DNA of 64,000 bases from an uncultured Methylococcaceae bacterium (lineage in GTDB: Bacteria > Pseudomonadota > Gammaproteobacteria > Methylococcales > Methylomonadaceae), in NCBI GenBank assembly GCA_903917345.1, contig CAIXAE010000006.1, positions 31,739 through 95,738 of the forward strand. Reading direction: 5' to 3'. Numbering within the stretch: the stretch's first letter is position 1; every line of letters starts with the position of its first letter. Both the position numbers and the translations under genes were made by a program. The notes under the pieces are model-generated. The model was given only the letters and a program-made list of their open reading frames with translations, had not been told where the DNA came from and searched no databases. This document shows, in pieces, positions 8,629 to 17,054 of this stretch.

Positions 8629-10236
8629 ATGTTAAGAATTACCGAACTTAAACTCCCCTTAGACCATACAGAAACGGACCTTAAAAATGCTGTTCTTACC
8701 CGTTTAAATATTAAGGCTGAGCAGTTAGTTTCTTATACTGTATTTCGCCAAGGACATGATGCTAGAAAAAAATCCGAGATTTATCTGGTTTATACCTTAG
8801 ATATTGAGATTAACAATCAAGAAGCGTATTTGTCCCAGTTAGTCGCTGGATCAGGCATTACGCTAACGCCAGATACGACATACCAATTTGTTGCGCAGGC
8901 ACCCAAAAATCTAAAGGATAGACCCATTGTCATTGGCATGGGACCTTGTGGGTTATTTGTGGGTTTAATTTTGGCGCAAATGGGTTTTAACCCCATTATT
9001 TTAGAGCGTGGTAAAGAAGTAAGAGAGCGTACTAAAGATACCTTCGGTTTATGGCGCAAAAGCATTTTTAATCCTGAGTCTAATGTGCAATTTGGTGAGG
9101 GTGGGGCAGGTACTTTTTCTGACGGTAAACTTTATACCCAAATTAAAGACCCTCATCATTACGGCAGAAAAGTATTAACTGAGTTTGTTAAAGCCGGGGC
9201 TCCTGCTGAGATTCTTCATGTGAGTAAGCCCCATATTGGTACTTTTAAATTAGTGTCTATGGTTGAGCAGATGCGCGCGACTATTGAATCACTAGGCGGT
9301 GAGATACGTTTTCAGAGCCGAGTTGATACACTTAATATTGAACAAGGACAGGTGACAGGTGTTACGTTAGCTAATGGTGAAACGCTAACAAGTCATCACG
9401 TAGTATTAGCGGTAGGGCACAGTGCGCGGGATACCTTTACAATGCTCTATGAGCAAGGCGTTTACATAGAGGCTAAACCATTTTCTGTGGGGTTTAGAAT
9501 TGAACATCCTCAATCGTTGATTGATCAATGTCGATTTGGTAAAAATGCGGGACATCCTTTGCTGGGGGCGGCTGACTATAAATTAGTCCATCATTGTAAA
9601 AATGGTCGTGCGGTTTATAGTTTTTGTATGTGTCCTGGAGGTACTGTTGTGGCGGCTACTTCTGAAGTAGGCCATGTGGTGACTAACGGTATGAGTCAAT
9701 ACTCACGTAATGAGCGTAATGCCAACAGTGGTATTGTGGTGGGCATAACCCCCGATGATTATCCTGGAAATCCTTTGGCAGGTATTGATTTTCAACGCGT
9801 GTTAGAAGCAAGAGCGTATGTGTTGGGCGGCGAGACTTATCAAGCGCCGGGGCAATTAGTTGGGGATTTTATAGCTAATAAGCCCTCTGTAGCATTAGGT
9901 TCGGTAAAACCTTCTTATACGCCAGGTGTTAAGCTAGGTGATTTAAGCACCGCTTTGCCTGATTATGCGATAGAGGCCATTCGTGAAGCGTTACCTGCTT
10001 TTGATAAAAAGATTAAAGGTTTTGCGATGGCTGATGCCGTGTTAACAGGGGTGGAGACGCGTACCTCATCGCCCATTCGTATCAAACGAAATGCACAGTT
10101 CCAAAGTATTAATACGAAGGGGTTGTATCCAGCGGGTGAAGGTGCGGGTTATGCTGGAGGCATTCTTTCTGCAGGTGTGGATGGTATTAAAGTGGCCGAG
10201 GCTGTTGCGCAGGCCATATTAGCTGAGAATAATTAA
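8629..10236 (+). CDS. FAD-dependent (NAD(P)/FAD) oxidoreductase, YtfP/HI0933-like
   Basis: A 535-residue flavoprotein. The first ~90 residues are a small N-terminal domain typical of the 'FAD-dependent protein' group (COG2509). A dinucleotide-binding site follows: IGMGPCGLFVGLILAQMG at about 101-118 and the second-strand acid ERGKEVRER. Further motifs are QFGEGGAGTFSDGKLYT, AVGHSARDTF and the C-terminal PAGEGAGYAGGILSA. The substrate of this family is not known. The 3' end overlaps the end of the convergent phoR by four bases. Confidence 0.85.
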   Translation: MLRITELKLPLDHTETDLKNAVLTRLNIKAEQLVSYTVFRQGHDARKKSEIYLVYTLDIEINNQEAYLSQLVAGSGITLTPDTTYQFVAQAPKNLKDRPIVIGMGPCGLFVGLILAQMGFNPIILERGKEVRERTKDTFGLWRKSIFNPESNVQFGEGGAGTFSDGKLYTQIKDPHHYGRKVLTEFVKAGAPAEILHVSKPHIGTFKLVSMVEQMRATIESLGGEIRFQSRVDTLNIEQGQVTGVTLANGETLTSHHVVLAVGHSARDTFTMLYEQGVYIEAKPFSVGFRIEHPQSLIDQCRFGKNAGHPLLGAADYKLVHHCKNGRAVYSFCMCPGGTVVAATSEVGHVVTNGMSQYSRNERNANSGIVVGITPDDYPGNPLAGIDFQRVLEARAYVLGGETYQAPGQLVGDFIANKPSVALGSVKPSYTPGVKLGDLSTALPDYAIEAIREALPAFDKKIKGFAMADAVLTGVETRTSSPIRIKRNAQFQSINTKGLYPAGEGAGYAGGILSAGVDGIKVAEAVAQAILAENN

Positions 10237-11510
10237 TTACAAATTCTTTTAATGGGAAAATGGCAGCTAAAACAGCTGCCCACTGATAGTTCGCTGTTCA
10301 CACTGAGGTGTGCGTCATGTCTCATCAATACGTGTTTTACAATAGCCAGTCCTAAACCAGTGCCGCTGACTTTTTTGGCGCGCTTAGTTTCAACTCTGTA
10401 AAAACGTTCTGTGATTCTGGGGATATCATATTTTGCAATACCTTCACCTTTATCTTCAACGGCGAGGATAACTAACTGACTGTCTTGATACCAACGCACT
10501 TTTACGACGGAATCATCACTTGAATACTTCAAGGCATTGCTTACCAAATTAGTAAAAGCGCTGCGTAATTCTTGTTCTTCACCGACTATGTTTGCGTCAG
10601 ACTCTAAAGTCAGTTCTATTCGATTACTCGAGTGTCTTAGGGTGTCACCTTCTTTGCATATTTGCATTAACAGCTCAGGTACATTAACGCAGCTCGTTTT
10701 TTTCTGCTGAGTTTCTAAGCGTGCTAATAATAATAAATCATCCACCAAATGTTGCATGCGCTCAGTTTGGCCTTGCATTTGTATGAATGAGTTGGTCAAT
10801 AACGGCGAATTCTGATCATCCATGTCTTGTAAAGTTTCAATGTAACCTTTCAGCACTGTCAGTGGAGTTCTAAGCTCATGAGATACATTGGCTACGAAAT
10901 CTTTACGCATGCGTTCCATTTGTTTTAGCTGAGTGATGTCTTGGGCTAAAAGCAAACGCAGGCCCGCTCCATAAGGTATGACTCTGACTTCTAAGGAGAC
11001 TTTTCTGTCTATTGGAGACGGCAGGATAACGGATTGTTTGTAGTTGCCCGATTTGAGGTAGCGGATGAATTCAGGATACCGAATAAGGTTTGGAATGCGT
11101 TGGCCCTTGTCTGTAATTTTTAAACCAAAGACATGCCTCGCTGCTTTGTTAGACCAATCAATTTCATCATGTGAGCCGAGGATTACAACGGCATCAGGTA
11201 AAGCTTCTGTTGATTGTCTAAACTGATCAATAATAACGCGGAGTTTTTTCTTGCGACGTTTTTCACTCTTTTTAAGGCGGTAAACATGGTAGTAAATGTC
11301 TTCCCAGACGCCTTTCACTTTGGGTGATTTTGCGCTGCCCCCTTTTCTTATCCATTTTTCGAAACGATTGATTTGGATAATTTGTTGGACAATAATGCTG
11401 AGCATTAGCAAGAATAACAGGATAACGATATGACCTGTTATGCCTCCAATTATTAAAACTAATAATAATTGGAGGGTGATATTGGTGATTTCTCTACCCC
11501 AAATGTTCAT
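10233..11510 (-). CDS. phoR: Phosphate regulon sensor histidine kinase PhoR
   Basis: Membrane sensor that phosphorylates PhoB when phosphate is scarce. In 425 residues: two N-terminal membrane spans (about 8-40), a basic cytoplasmic linker, a PAS domain (about 90-190), the phospho-acceptor histidine in SHELRTPLTVLKGY near residue 211, and a C-terminal ATPase domain (DKGEGIAKYDIPRITERFYR, GTGLGLAIVKHV). This order matches PhoR. It lies 4 nt after phoB, as in most proteobacteria. Phosphate transport genes are not nearby. Confidence 0.95.
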   Translation of the reverse strand: MNIWGREITNITLQLLLVLIIGGITGHIVILLFLLMLSIIVQQIIQINRFEKWIRKGGSAKSPKVKGVWEDIYYHVYRLKKSEKRRKKKLRVIIDQFRQSTEALPDAVVILGSHDEIDWSNKAARHVFGLKITDKGQRIPNLIRYPEFIRYLKSGNYKQSVILPSPIDRKVSLEVRVIPYGAGLRLLLAQDITQLKQMERMRKDFVANVSHELRTPLTVLKGYIETLQDMDDQNSPLLTNSFIQMQGQTERMQHLVDDLLLLARLETQQKKTSCVNVPELLMQICKEGDTLRHSSNRIELTLESDANIVGEEQELRSAFTNLVSNALKYSSDDSVVKVRWYQDSQLVILAVEDKGEGIAKYDIPRITERFYRVETKRAKKVSGTGLGLAIVKHVLMRHDAHLSVNSELSVGSCFSCHFPIKRICN

Positions 11511-11514
11511 GCTT

Positions 11515-12207
11515 TTAGTCGATTAAAGAGAATCTATATCCAAAGCCACGTACAGTTTGAACTAAATCTTCTCTTCCATATTCTTCTAATATTTTTCTTA
11601 AGCGGCGAATATGCACGTCAATAGTACGTTCTTCTATATAAACACTTCGGCCCCATACTTGGTCAAGCAACTGAGTACGTGTGTATACTTTATCGGGATG
11701 TGTCATAAAGAAGTGCATCAAGCGAAATTCTGTAGGACTAACATCTAATTGTTTATCGCCAATCGTGAGTCTGTGTTGCTCAATGTCCAGCATTAAATCC
11801 CCTAAAACAATTTGAACTTGACCCTGTATTTTTCCGCTTCTACGTAATACCGCACGGATACGTGCAATGAGTTCCTTAGGTGAAAAGGGTTTTGTCATAT
11901 AGTCATCAGCGCCAATTTCAAGCCCTCTGACTTTGTCTTCTTCTTCACCGCGTGCGGTCAATAATATAATGGGGATGTCTTTATAGACAGGTTCTTTTTT
12001 TAAACGTCTAGCCCATTCAGCTCCGCTAATGCCAGGTAACATCCAATCTAGTAATATTAGATCATGAGAACGTGTGTCCAATTGTTTCTGAGCATCTTCA
12101 GCGTCAGCAGCTTCAAAGGGGATAAAACCCGCTTGATCCAATACCATCATGAGCATGCCTCTGATGGCGTCTTCATCCTCAACAACTAGAATATTAAAGT
12201 TTGACAT
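11515..12207 (-). CDS. phoB: Phosphate regulon response regulator PhoB
   Basis: DNA-binding response regulator for phosphate starvation genes. The 230-residue protein has a receiver domain with Asp54 (LLDWMLPG) as phosphorylation site and Lys in TKPFSPKELIARI, and an OmpR-type winged helix at about 130-228 (SPTEFRLMHFFMTHPDKVYTR, RTIDVHIRRLRKIL). It is the first gene of phoBR. A perfect TATAAT can be read on the minus strand at 12242-12247, next to a Pho-box-like direct repeat at 12257-12274, in line with autoregulation. Confidence 0.96.
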   Translation of the reverse strand: MSNFNILVVEDEDAIRGMLMMVLDQAGFIPFEAADAEDAQKQLDTRSHDLILLDWMLPGISGAEWARRLKKEPVYKDIPIILLTARGEEEDKVRGLEIGADDYMTKPFSPKELIARIRAVLRRSGKIQGQVQIVLGDLMLDIEQHRLTIGDKQLDVSPTEFRLMHFFMTHPDKVYTRTQLLDQVWGRSVYIEERTIDVHIRRLRKILEEYGREDLVQTVRGFGYRFSLID

Positions 12208-12241
12208 TATTAATTAAGAAAATGAAATGTAACCGATCAGC

Positions 12242-12247
12242 ATTATA
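12242..12247 (-). promoter_or_regulatory. -10 box for phoB
   Basis: A perfect TATAAT on the minus strand, 35 bp before the phoB start at 12207. No good -35 hexamer precedes it; the Pho-box-like repeat occupies that place, as is usual for PhoB-activated promoters. Confidence 0.5.
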
Positions 12248-12256
12248 GCAAACCAC

Positions 12257-12274
12257 TTGTTACCGTACTGTTAC
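12257..12274 (+). promoter_or_regulatory. Candidate Pho box between phoB and the DUF5710 gene
   Basis: Two 7-bp direct repeats, TTGTTAC (12257-12263) and CTGTTAC (12268-12274), are separated by 4 bp (CGTA), which is the 11-bp spacing of PhoB binding sites (consensus CTGTCAT). The plus-strand sequence TACTAT (12283-12288) lies 8 bp beyond it. On the other strand a TATAAT (12242-12247) lies 9 bp away. So it could serve either or both divergent genes. The match is to spacing and 5-6 of 7 bases per half. Confidence 0.5.
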
Positions 12275-12355
12275 AAATTGCGTACTATAAGGGCTCTGGA
12301 TCAATATTTACCCTAGCAAGAGATCTAATGTTTTACAATAAGATCATTATCAATA

Positions 12356-12643
12356 ATGCAAGACTCCTTTTTTACGATGCCCCAATCAAAAATTTATCTC
12401 AATGTTCCTTATGCGCAAAAAGATGCGGCTAAAGCATTGGGGGCAAGATGGGATCCTACTCATAAAAAATGGTACGTGCCCGGTAACATAGATGTTTCTC
12501 AATTTGATGCATGGCGATCAGACATTGTAGATCCGGTGGAGAGTATTGTTACACCCTCTAAAAATACCAGCTCGGGAGTCTTCACCTATCCGACGGATAA
12601 GCGTTTCGTAGCTTATGACGGCGATCTACCACCCTGGGATTGA
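12356..12643 (+). CDS. DUF5710 domain protein
   Basis: A 95-residue protein. Its core, KIYLNVPYAQKDAAKALGARWD then KKWYVPGN, is the DUF5710 motif, also found at the ends of DNA primase/helicase-like plasmid proteins and of some toxin-related proteins, where it is thought to bind nucleic acid. That is family knowledge only. An alternative start is the ATG at 12377. The stop codon lies just before the next gene. A Pho-box-like site is found 82 bp upstream. Confidence 0.75.
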   Translation: MQDSFFTMPQSKIYLNVPYAQKDAAKALGARWDPTHKKWYVPGNIDVSQFDAWRSDIVDPVESIVTPSKNTSSGVFTYPTDKRFVAYDGDLPPWD

Positions 12644-12651
12644 ATGTTGCG

Positions 12652-13170
12652 ATGAGTACTGAGTCGTCGTACAACTTAAAATATTTAGCGGGATATTCTG
12701 CTGATGTAAAAGATCAAGTGAGTCAACTTATCAAGTCGAATAAGTTGCATGCTTACTTACTTAAAAAATATACGCTGTGCCATGATGTTAAGACAGATAA
12801 AGCGTTATATGCCTATGTCATGGACTTAAAGAATAAATATTTACGTCAGTCTAGTCCACTCAGTAAAATTGTTTATGATGATAAGATTGATGTTGTGCAT
12901 CAAGCGCTGGGCTTGCATACTTTTGTCTCAAGAGTACAAGGTAATCAATTAAAAGCTAAAAACGAAATTCGCATTGGCGGGGTTTTTAAAAGCTTACCTG
13001 AAGATTTTCTGAGAATGATAGTGGTACATGAGTTGGCGCATCTAAGAGAAAAGCAGCATAACAAGGCGTTTTATAAATTATGCGAGTACATGGAACCCCG
13101 TTATCATCAGCTAGAGTTTGATATGAGGCTTTACTTGACTCACTTAGATACCAGCAGCAAAACCAAGTGA
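12652..13170 (+). CDS. YgjP/DUF45-like zinc metallopeptidase
   Basis: A 172-residue protein with the zincin motif VVHELAHLREKQHNKAFYKL; the HExxH pair and a downstream acid are as in the DUF45/M48-like (YgjP, WLM-type) family. Substrates of these small cytosolic metallopeptidases are mostly unknown. I place the start at ATG 12652; a TTG at 12640 overlaps the end of the DUF5710 gene and would add four residues without a better ribosome site. The two genes form an operon. Confidence 0.8.
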   Translation: MSTESSYNLKYLAGYSADVKDQVSQLIKSNKLHAYLLKKYTLCHDVKTDKALYAYVMDLKNKYLRQSSPLSKIVYDDKIDVVHQALGLHTFVSRVQGNQLKAKNEIRIGGVFKSLPEDFLRMIVVHELAHLREKQHNKAFYKLCEYMEPRYHQLEFDMRLYLTHLDTSSKTK

Positions 13171-13192
13171 ATTTTCTGGGGGTATGAGAACT

Positions 13193-13867
13193 TTAACTTT
13201 CAAAACTTAATTGGTCACCAAAGGCTGTTACCCAATCTTTTTCAAATTGATTAACGGCGGGTTGCACAGCTGGATGAGACATAAGTTGATCGGCAATATC
13301 TACGGGAAGCGTAATAGCTTCAATCCCAAGTTTCAGTACATCCATAACTTGTTGGATGTTTTTAAAACTGGCGGGTAATAATTTAGACGCTAAGCCCTGT
13401 TGGTTTAGTAATAGCTGTATATCTGCGACGACATTAATGCCGCTTACACCCATGGCATCAATTCGGTTAACATAAGGCGCAAGATAGTCTGCACCGCATA
13501 AGGCGGCAAGGAAACCTTGTTGTACAGAATAAATAGCTGTAGCAAGCACGGGGATGTTTTTGGTTTTAAGCACTTTGATAGCCGCAAGACACATTTCTGT
13601 CGCAGGGATTTTGACTACAATGTCATAGGGTAGCGCATTGAGTTGTTCTGCTTCATTGATGATTTCTTGCGTTGTATTGCTGACAGTTTGGACATGAAAG
13701 CGGGTTTCAGTGCCCAATATTTTTGCGCAATTAGTTAAGGTATCTTTTAGGCCAACACCCGACTTAGCTAAGATGCTTGGGTTAGTCGTGATCCCTTTTA
13801 ACGGGATGCTTTTATTAAATCGGGCCAGTTGTAGAAGGTCGGTCGTATCAAGGTAAAACTCAAACAT
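13193..13867 (-). CDS. fsa: Fructose-6-phosphate aldolase / transaldolase-like protein
   Basis: Class I aldolase of the small transaldolase family (FSA/TalC), 224 residues. The Schiff-base lysine is Lys86 in VVKIPAT. The start (FYLDTTDLLQLARF) and the GITTNPSILAKSG motif at about 25-37 are diagnostic. Members either cleave fructose 6-phosphate to dihydroxyacetone and glyceraldehyde 3-phosphate or act as transaldolases; sequence alone does not decide. In a methylotroph using the ribulose monophosphate cycle such an enzyme would be useful, but the neighbours (metallopeptidase, hypE) do not support a pathway. Confidence 0.88.
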   Translation of the reverse strand: MFEFYLDTTDLLQLARFNKSIPLKGITTNPSILAKSGVGLKDTLTNCAKILGTETRFHVQTVSNTTQEIINEAEQLNALPYDIVVKIPATEMCLAAIKVLKTKNIPVLATAIYSVQQGFLAALCGADYLAPYVNRIDAMGVSGINVVADIQLLLNQQGLASKLLPASFKNIQQVMDVLKLGIEAITLPVDIADQLMSHPAVQPAVNQFEKDWVTAFGDQLSFES

Positions 13868-13931
13868 ATTAGTTATCCAAAATCAGTGTATGGCAATTTT
13901 AACAATTGCTCGCTTAAACAACTAAACATTA

Positions 13932-13949
13932 TTAACAGCAGCCTGTTAA
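13932..13949. promoter_or_regulatory. Palindrome upstream of hypE
   Basis: The arms TTAACAG (13932-13938) and CTGTTAA (13943-13949) flank 4 bp, in all 18 bp, ending 12 bp before the hypE ATG. This looks like a regulator binding site, or a small hairpin in the leader RNA. It does not match the FNR consensus (TTGAT-N4-ATCAA). Confidence 0.4.
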
Positions 13950-13961
13950 CAAATTCATATA

Positions 13962-14999
13962 ATGGCGCAGAGACAGTCTAAGAAAACACAATTTAAAGGT
14001 CAGCATGTTCTGCTTGCCCATGGTAATGGTGGGCGTTTAATGAAAGAACTGATTGAGCAAATATTCGCTTATCACCTCCATAATGAATTGTTAGATACCC
14101 AGTCGGATGCGGCATCTATCCCCTTTAAATCCAATAATTCAGAGCTGGTTGTGAGTACTGATGGTTTTACAGTTGAGCCACTAGAGTTTCCGGGAGGAAA
14201 TATTGGTAGTTTAGCTGTGCATGGTACGGTTAATGATCTAGCTGTTTCGGGTGCTAAGCCACTTTATCTGACACTTAATGCTTTTATAGAAGAGGGGTTG
14301 GCATTAGCTGTGTTAGATAGGGTTGTACAAAGCATGGCACAGGCCTGTTTGGAATGTGATGTTAAGATTGTAGCCGGTGATACTAAGGTAGTACGTAGAG
14401 GGCAAGGTGGTGGTATTTATTTCGCTACCACAGGTATAGGTCAACGAGACTCTAAGTATCGATTGGGATTAAATCAGATTCAATTAGGTGATTTTGTATT
14501 ATTAAGTGGCACGGCAGGTGATCATGGCGCTGCTGTTATGTTAGCTAGAGAACAGTTTGGGTTAGCAGGCTCTTTGCAATCTGATGCTGCATCTGTATTG
14601 CCGATTACGGAGGCTTTATTAAGTTTCGAGGGCTTGCGTTTTATGAGAGATCCAACGCGGGGTGGGGTGGCAACGATAGCGCATGAAATATCTCAAGCTA
14701 TCGATCAGTCAGTTCGCTTGTACGCTGCAAATATCCCCGTTAATGAGCAAGTCAGGGTGGTGTGTGATTTGTTAGGGTATGATCCTTTATATATGGCATG
14801 TGAAGGCCGAGTATTAGCTGTTATCGCGCCTGAATTGGCCGAAGCTGCGGTGACTAAGTTGCATGCATTAGGTTATGTTGATGCGGCTATTATTGGTCGG
14901 ATAGAGCAAGGTCGAGCGCATGCTTTCTTAGAAACAGATTTGGGAGGTGAGCGTATCCTACAAGAGTTAGAAGAAGATCCGTTACCGAGAATTTGTTAA
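13962..14999 (+). CDS. hypE: Hydrogenase maturation protein HypE, encoded alone
   Basis: HypE dehydrates a carbamoyl group on its C-terminal cysteine to make the cyanide ligands of the NiFe hydrogenase active site. The 345-residue protein has the AHGNGGRLMKELI motif (about 19-31), the AIR-synthase-like fold (DTKVVRRGQGGGIY, MRDPTRGGVATIAHEI), and ends in PRIC, the essential C-terminal cysteine. No other hyp or hydrogenase gene is in the window, whereas hypE is normally the last gene of a hyp operon. It is flanked by unrelated genes on both sides. No clear Shine-Dalgarno site precedes the ATG. Confidence 0.93.
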   Translation: MAQRQSKKTQFKGQHVLLAHGNGGRLMKELIEQIFAYHLHNELLDTQSDAASIPFKSNNSELVVSTDGFTVEPLEFPGGNIGSLAVHGTVNDLAVSGAKPLYLTLNAFIEEGLALAVLDRVVQSMAQACLECDVKIVAGDTKVVRRGQGGGIYFATTGIGQRDSKYRLGLNQIQLGDFVLLSGTAGDHGAAVMLAREQFGLAGSLQSDAASVLPITEALLSFEGLRFMRDPTRGGVATIAHEISQAIDQSVRLYAANIPVNEQVRVVCDLLGYDPLYMACEGRVLAVIAPELAEAAVTKLHALGYVDAAIIGRIEQGRAHAFLETDLGGERILQELEEDPLPRIC

Positions 15000-15105
15000 T
15001 TTATATTTTTATATTTATTTTTTAATGCTATTATTACAATGGTTTGTGTAATTTTTTTATTTAATAAATTTTATTAATGTTTAATGAGTTTAATAAGATT
15101 ATTGC

Positions 15106-15133
15106 TTGTTAAGCCCTTTGTGCACGATATAAA
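15106..15133 (+). promoter_or_regulatory. Candidate sigma-70 promoter for the YcbB-like gene
   Basis: TTGTTA (15106-15111) and TATAAA (15128-15133) are 16 bp apart, in an AT-rich intergenic stretch (15000-15181), 48 bp upstream of the GTG start. Both hexamers are near consensus but unverified. Confidence 0.4.
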
Positions 15134-15181
15134 ATAAGCTGTTGTGCTCACCCAAGAAATATCCAAAATAATAGGTTAAAT

Positions 15182-17041
15182 GTGCAAGATACATTTCTAA
15201 AGAAACTAGAGTACTGTTTAAAATTTTCTGTTTTAACAGCCATGTTGGGTTGTGTCATCCAGCAAGTTTCTTATGCAGATGTGATCGAAGATAAAGACAC
15301 ACATTTTATCGAGAAAATAAAAGACGCTATTATTTCATTAGATAGTAATAAAGTAATAGCTAGGCAAATCGCTGCGCTTATTGCCTCCAAACAACTTTCG
15401 GATTTAAAGCGGTCTAACTTCGAAAATCGTGCTGACGATCTTACTGAGCTTTATAAATTATCGGGCAATAAATTGTTGTGGTCATCAAGCCCAGAAGCAG
15501 AAAAGAATGCGCATGAGTTAATTAGTTTAATTGATAAAGTAGCGGATAACGGACTTAACGCGGCAGATTATGAGCCTGAAGTTTTAAAGCAGCTGCATGC
15601 AAAAGCTGCCATTTTAGCCCCCGATAATTATAAAGAGCGGGTGCAATATGATATGGCATTGAGTTTGTCGTTAATAAGATATCTACATGACTTGCACTAC
15701 GGACGCATAAATCCAAAAGATATCAACTTTAATCTCAAGCTAAGAGATAAAAAAATTATTGATATACCCCAGCTTATTGTGAAGCAAAATAATGCAAAAA
15801 CGATTGGTCAATTAGTTGATTTAGTAGAACCTAAGCTTAAGCAATATGAAAAACTTAAGCACGAGTTAGCGTATTATAGAAATTTAGCGAAATCTACTAT
15901 TGATCTGCATTTATCTGTCACAGAAAAGTTAAATCCGGGTGATAGTTTGCCTGCTGCGCCATCATTAGCCCAATATTTAGTCGCTATGGGAGACTTGCCT
16001 AAGGATGTTGACAGTCAATTTAAAAAATTGGATCGATACAACGATAAGTTGGTTGCAGGTATAAAAAAGTTCCAAGCTCGACATGGTATCGATGCGGATG
16101 GTGTTTTGGGTCAGCGCACTGTTACGGCGTTAAATAAGCCCATCAGTGAGCGTTTAGACCAGATTGAACTCGCCATGGAAAGGTTACGTTGGTTACCTGA
16201 GTTAAGTAACGGTGCATCCATTATTGTAAATATTCCTGCTTTTCAGTTATGGGCTTTTGATGATGTCAATGAAATCAATTCCGATATAAAAAACATGCGG
16301 GTGGTGGTTGGGAAAGCGGCTAAAAATGAAACACCCGTTTTAATGGCTGAAATGCGTTTTATCGATTTCATGCCTTATTGGAACGTTCCTTATAATATAG
16401 TTAAAAAAGAAATTATCCCTAAATTGCTTACTAATCCTCGTTATCTTGATGGCGAAAACATGGAGATGGTGGCAACTGAAGGTGGTGAAGCAAAAACGGT
16501 CTCATTTTCTTCTGCTACGCTATCAGGTCTCAATCAGGGAAATGTCAGAATTAGGCAAAAGCCGGGCAATAAAAACGCGTTAGGAAAAGTGAAGTTTATG
16601 TTCCCAAACAAAAATGACGTGTACCTGCATGATACGCCTTCACATCATTTATTTAGCCGTTCGCGTCGGGACTTTAGCCATGGCTGTGTGCGGGTAGAAA
16701 ATCCGGATCAATTAGCTCAATTTGTTTTAAAAAATCAATTAAGTAAAGAAGAAATCGATGACGCTTTTCAAGCGCAAAAGAATCGAAGGGTCACGCTTAA
16801 GAAATCTATCCCTGTTATGTTCTTTTATACAACCGCTTTCGTAGATCATAATGAACATTTATCTTTTTATGAAGATATCTATGCGTATGATGATGTGCTG
16901 AAGGAGAAGCTAAAGAAACTACAGGATGTGTCTGATCTAACACTATATGCACCACCGCCAGAATTGTTGCAGGCAGGGCGACCTGTTAGTGAGGAATCAA
17001 CGGCTGTTTTGAATAATGCCGATGCAGAAAAACAGCCCTAA
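15182..17041 (+). CDS. YcbB/LdtD-type L,D-transpeptidase
   Basis: Periplasmic L,D-transpeptidase that forms 3-3 crosslinks in peptidoglycan. The 619-residue length and order match YcbB: N-terminal membrane or signal segment (about 13-34), a helical scaffold domain, a peptidoglycan-binding domain at about 290-325 (KFQARHGIDADGVLGQRT), and a YkuD catalytic domain with nucleophile Cys502 in SHGCVRVENP (His500). The start is GTG at 15182; no in-frame ATG lies before the hydrophobic stretch. A Tat-exported YcbK-like peptidase follows on the opposite strand. ycbB and ycbK are also neighbours in E. coli. Confidence 0.9.
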   Translation: MQDTFLKKLEYCLKFSVLTAMLGCVIQQVSYADVIEDKDTHFIEKIKDAIISLDSNKVIARQIAALIASKQLSDLKRSNFENRADDLTELYKLSGNKLLWSSSPEAEKNAHELISLIDKVADNGLNAADYEPEVLKQLHAKAAILAPDNYKERVQYDMALSLSLIRYLHDLHYGRINPKDINFNLKLRDKKIIDIPQLIVKQNNAKTIGQLVDLVEPKLKQYEKLKHELAYYRNLAKSTIDLHLSVTEKLNPGDSLPAAPSLAQYLVAMGDLPKDVDSQFKKLDRYNDKLVAGIKKFQARHGIDADGVLGQRTVTALNKPISERLDQIELAMERLRWLPELSNGASIIVNIPAFQLWAFDDVNEINSDIKNMRVVVGKAAKNETPVLMAEMRFIDFMPYWNVPYNIVKKEIIPKLLTNPRYLDGENMEMVATEGGEAKTVSFSSATLSGLNQGNVRIRQKPGNKNALGKVKFMFPNKNDVYLHDTPSHHLFSRSRRDFSHGCVRVENPDQLAQFVLKNQLSKEEIDDAFQAQKNRRVTLKKSIPVMFFYTTAFVDHNEHLSFYEDIYAYDDVLKEKLKKLQDVSDLTLYAPPPELLQAGRPVSEESTAVLNNADAEKQP

Positions 17042-17054
17042 GCATTATCCTTTG

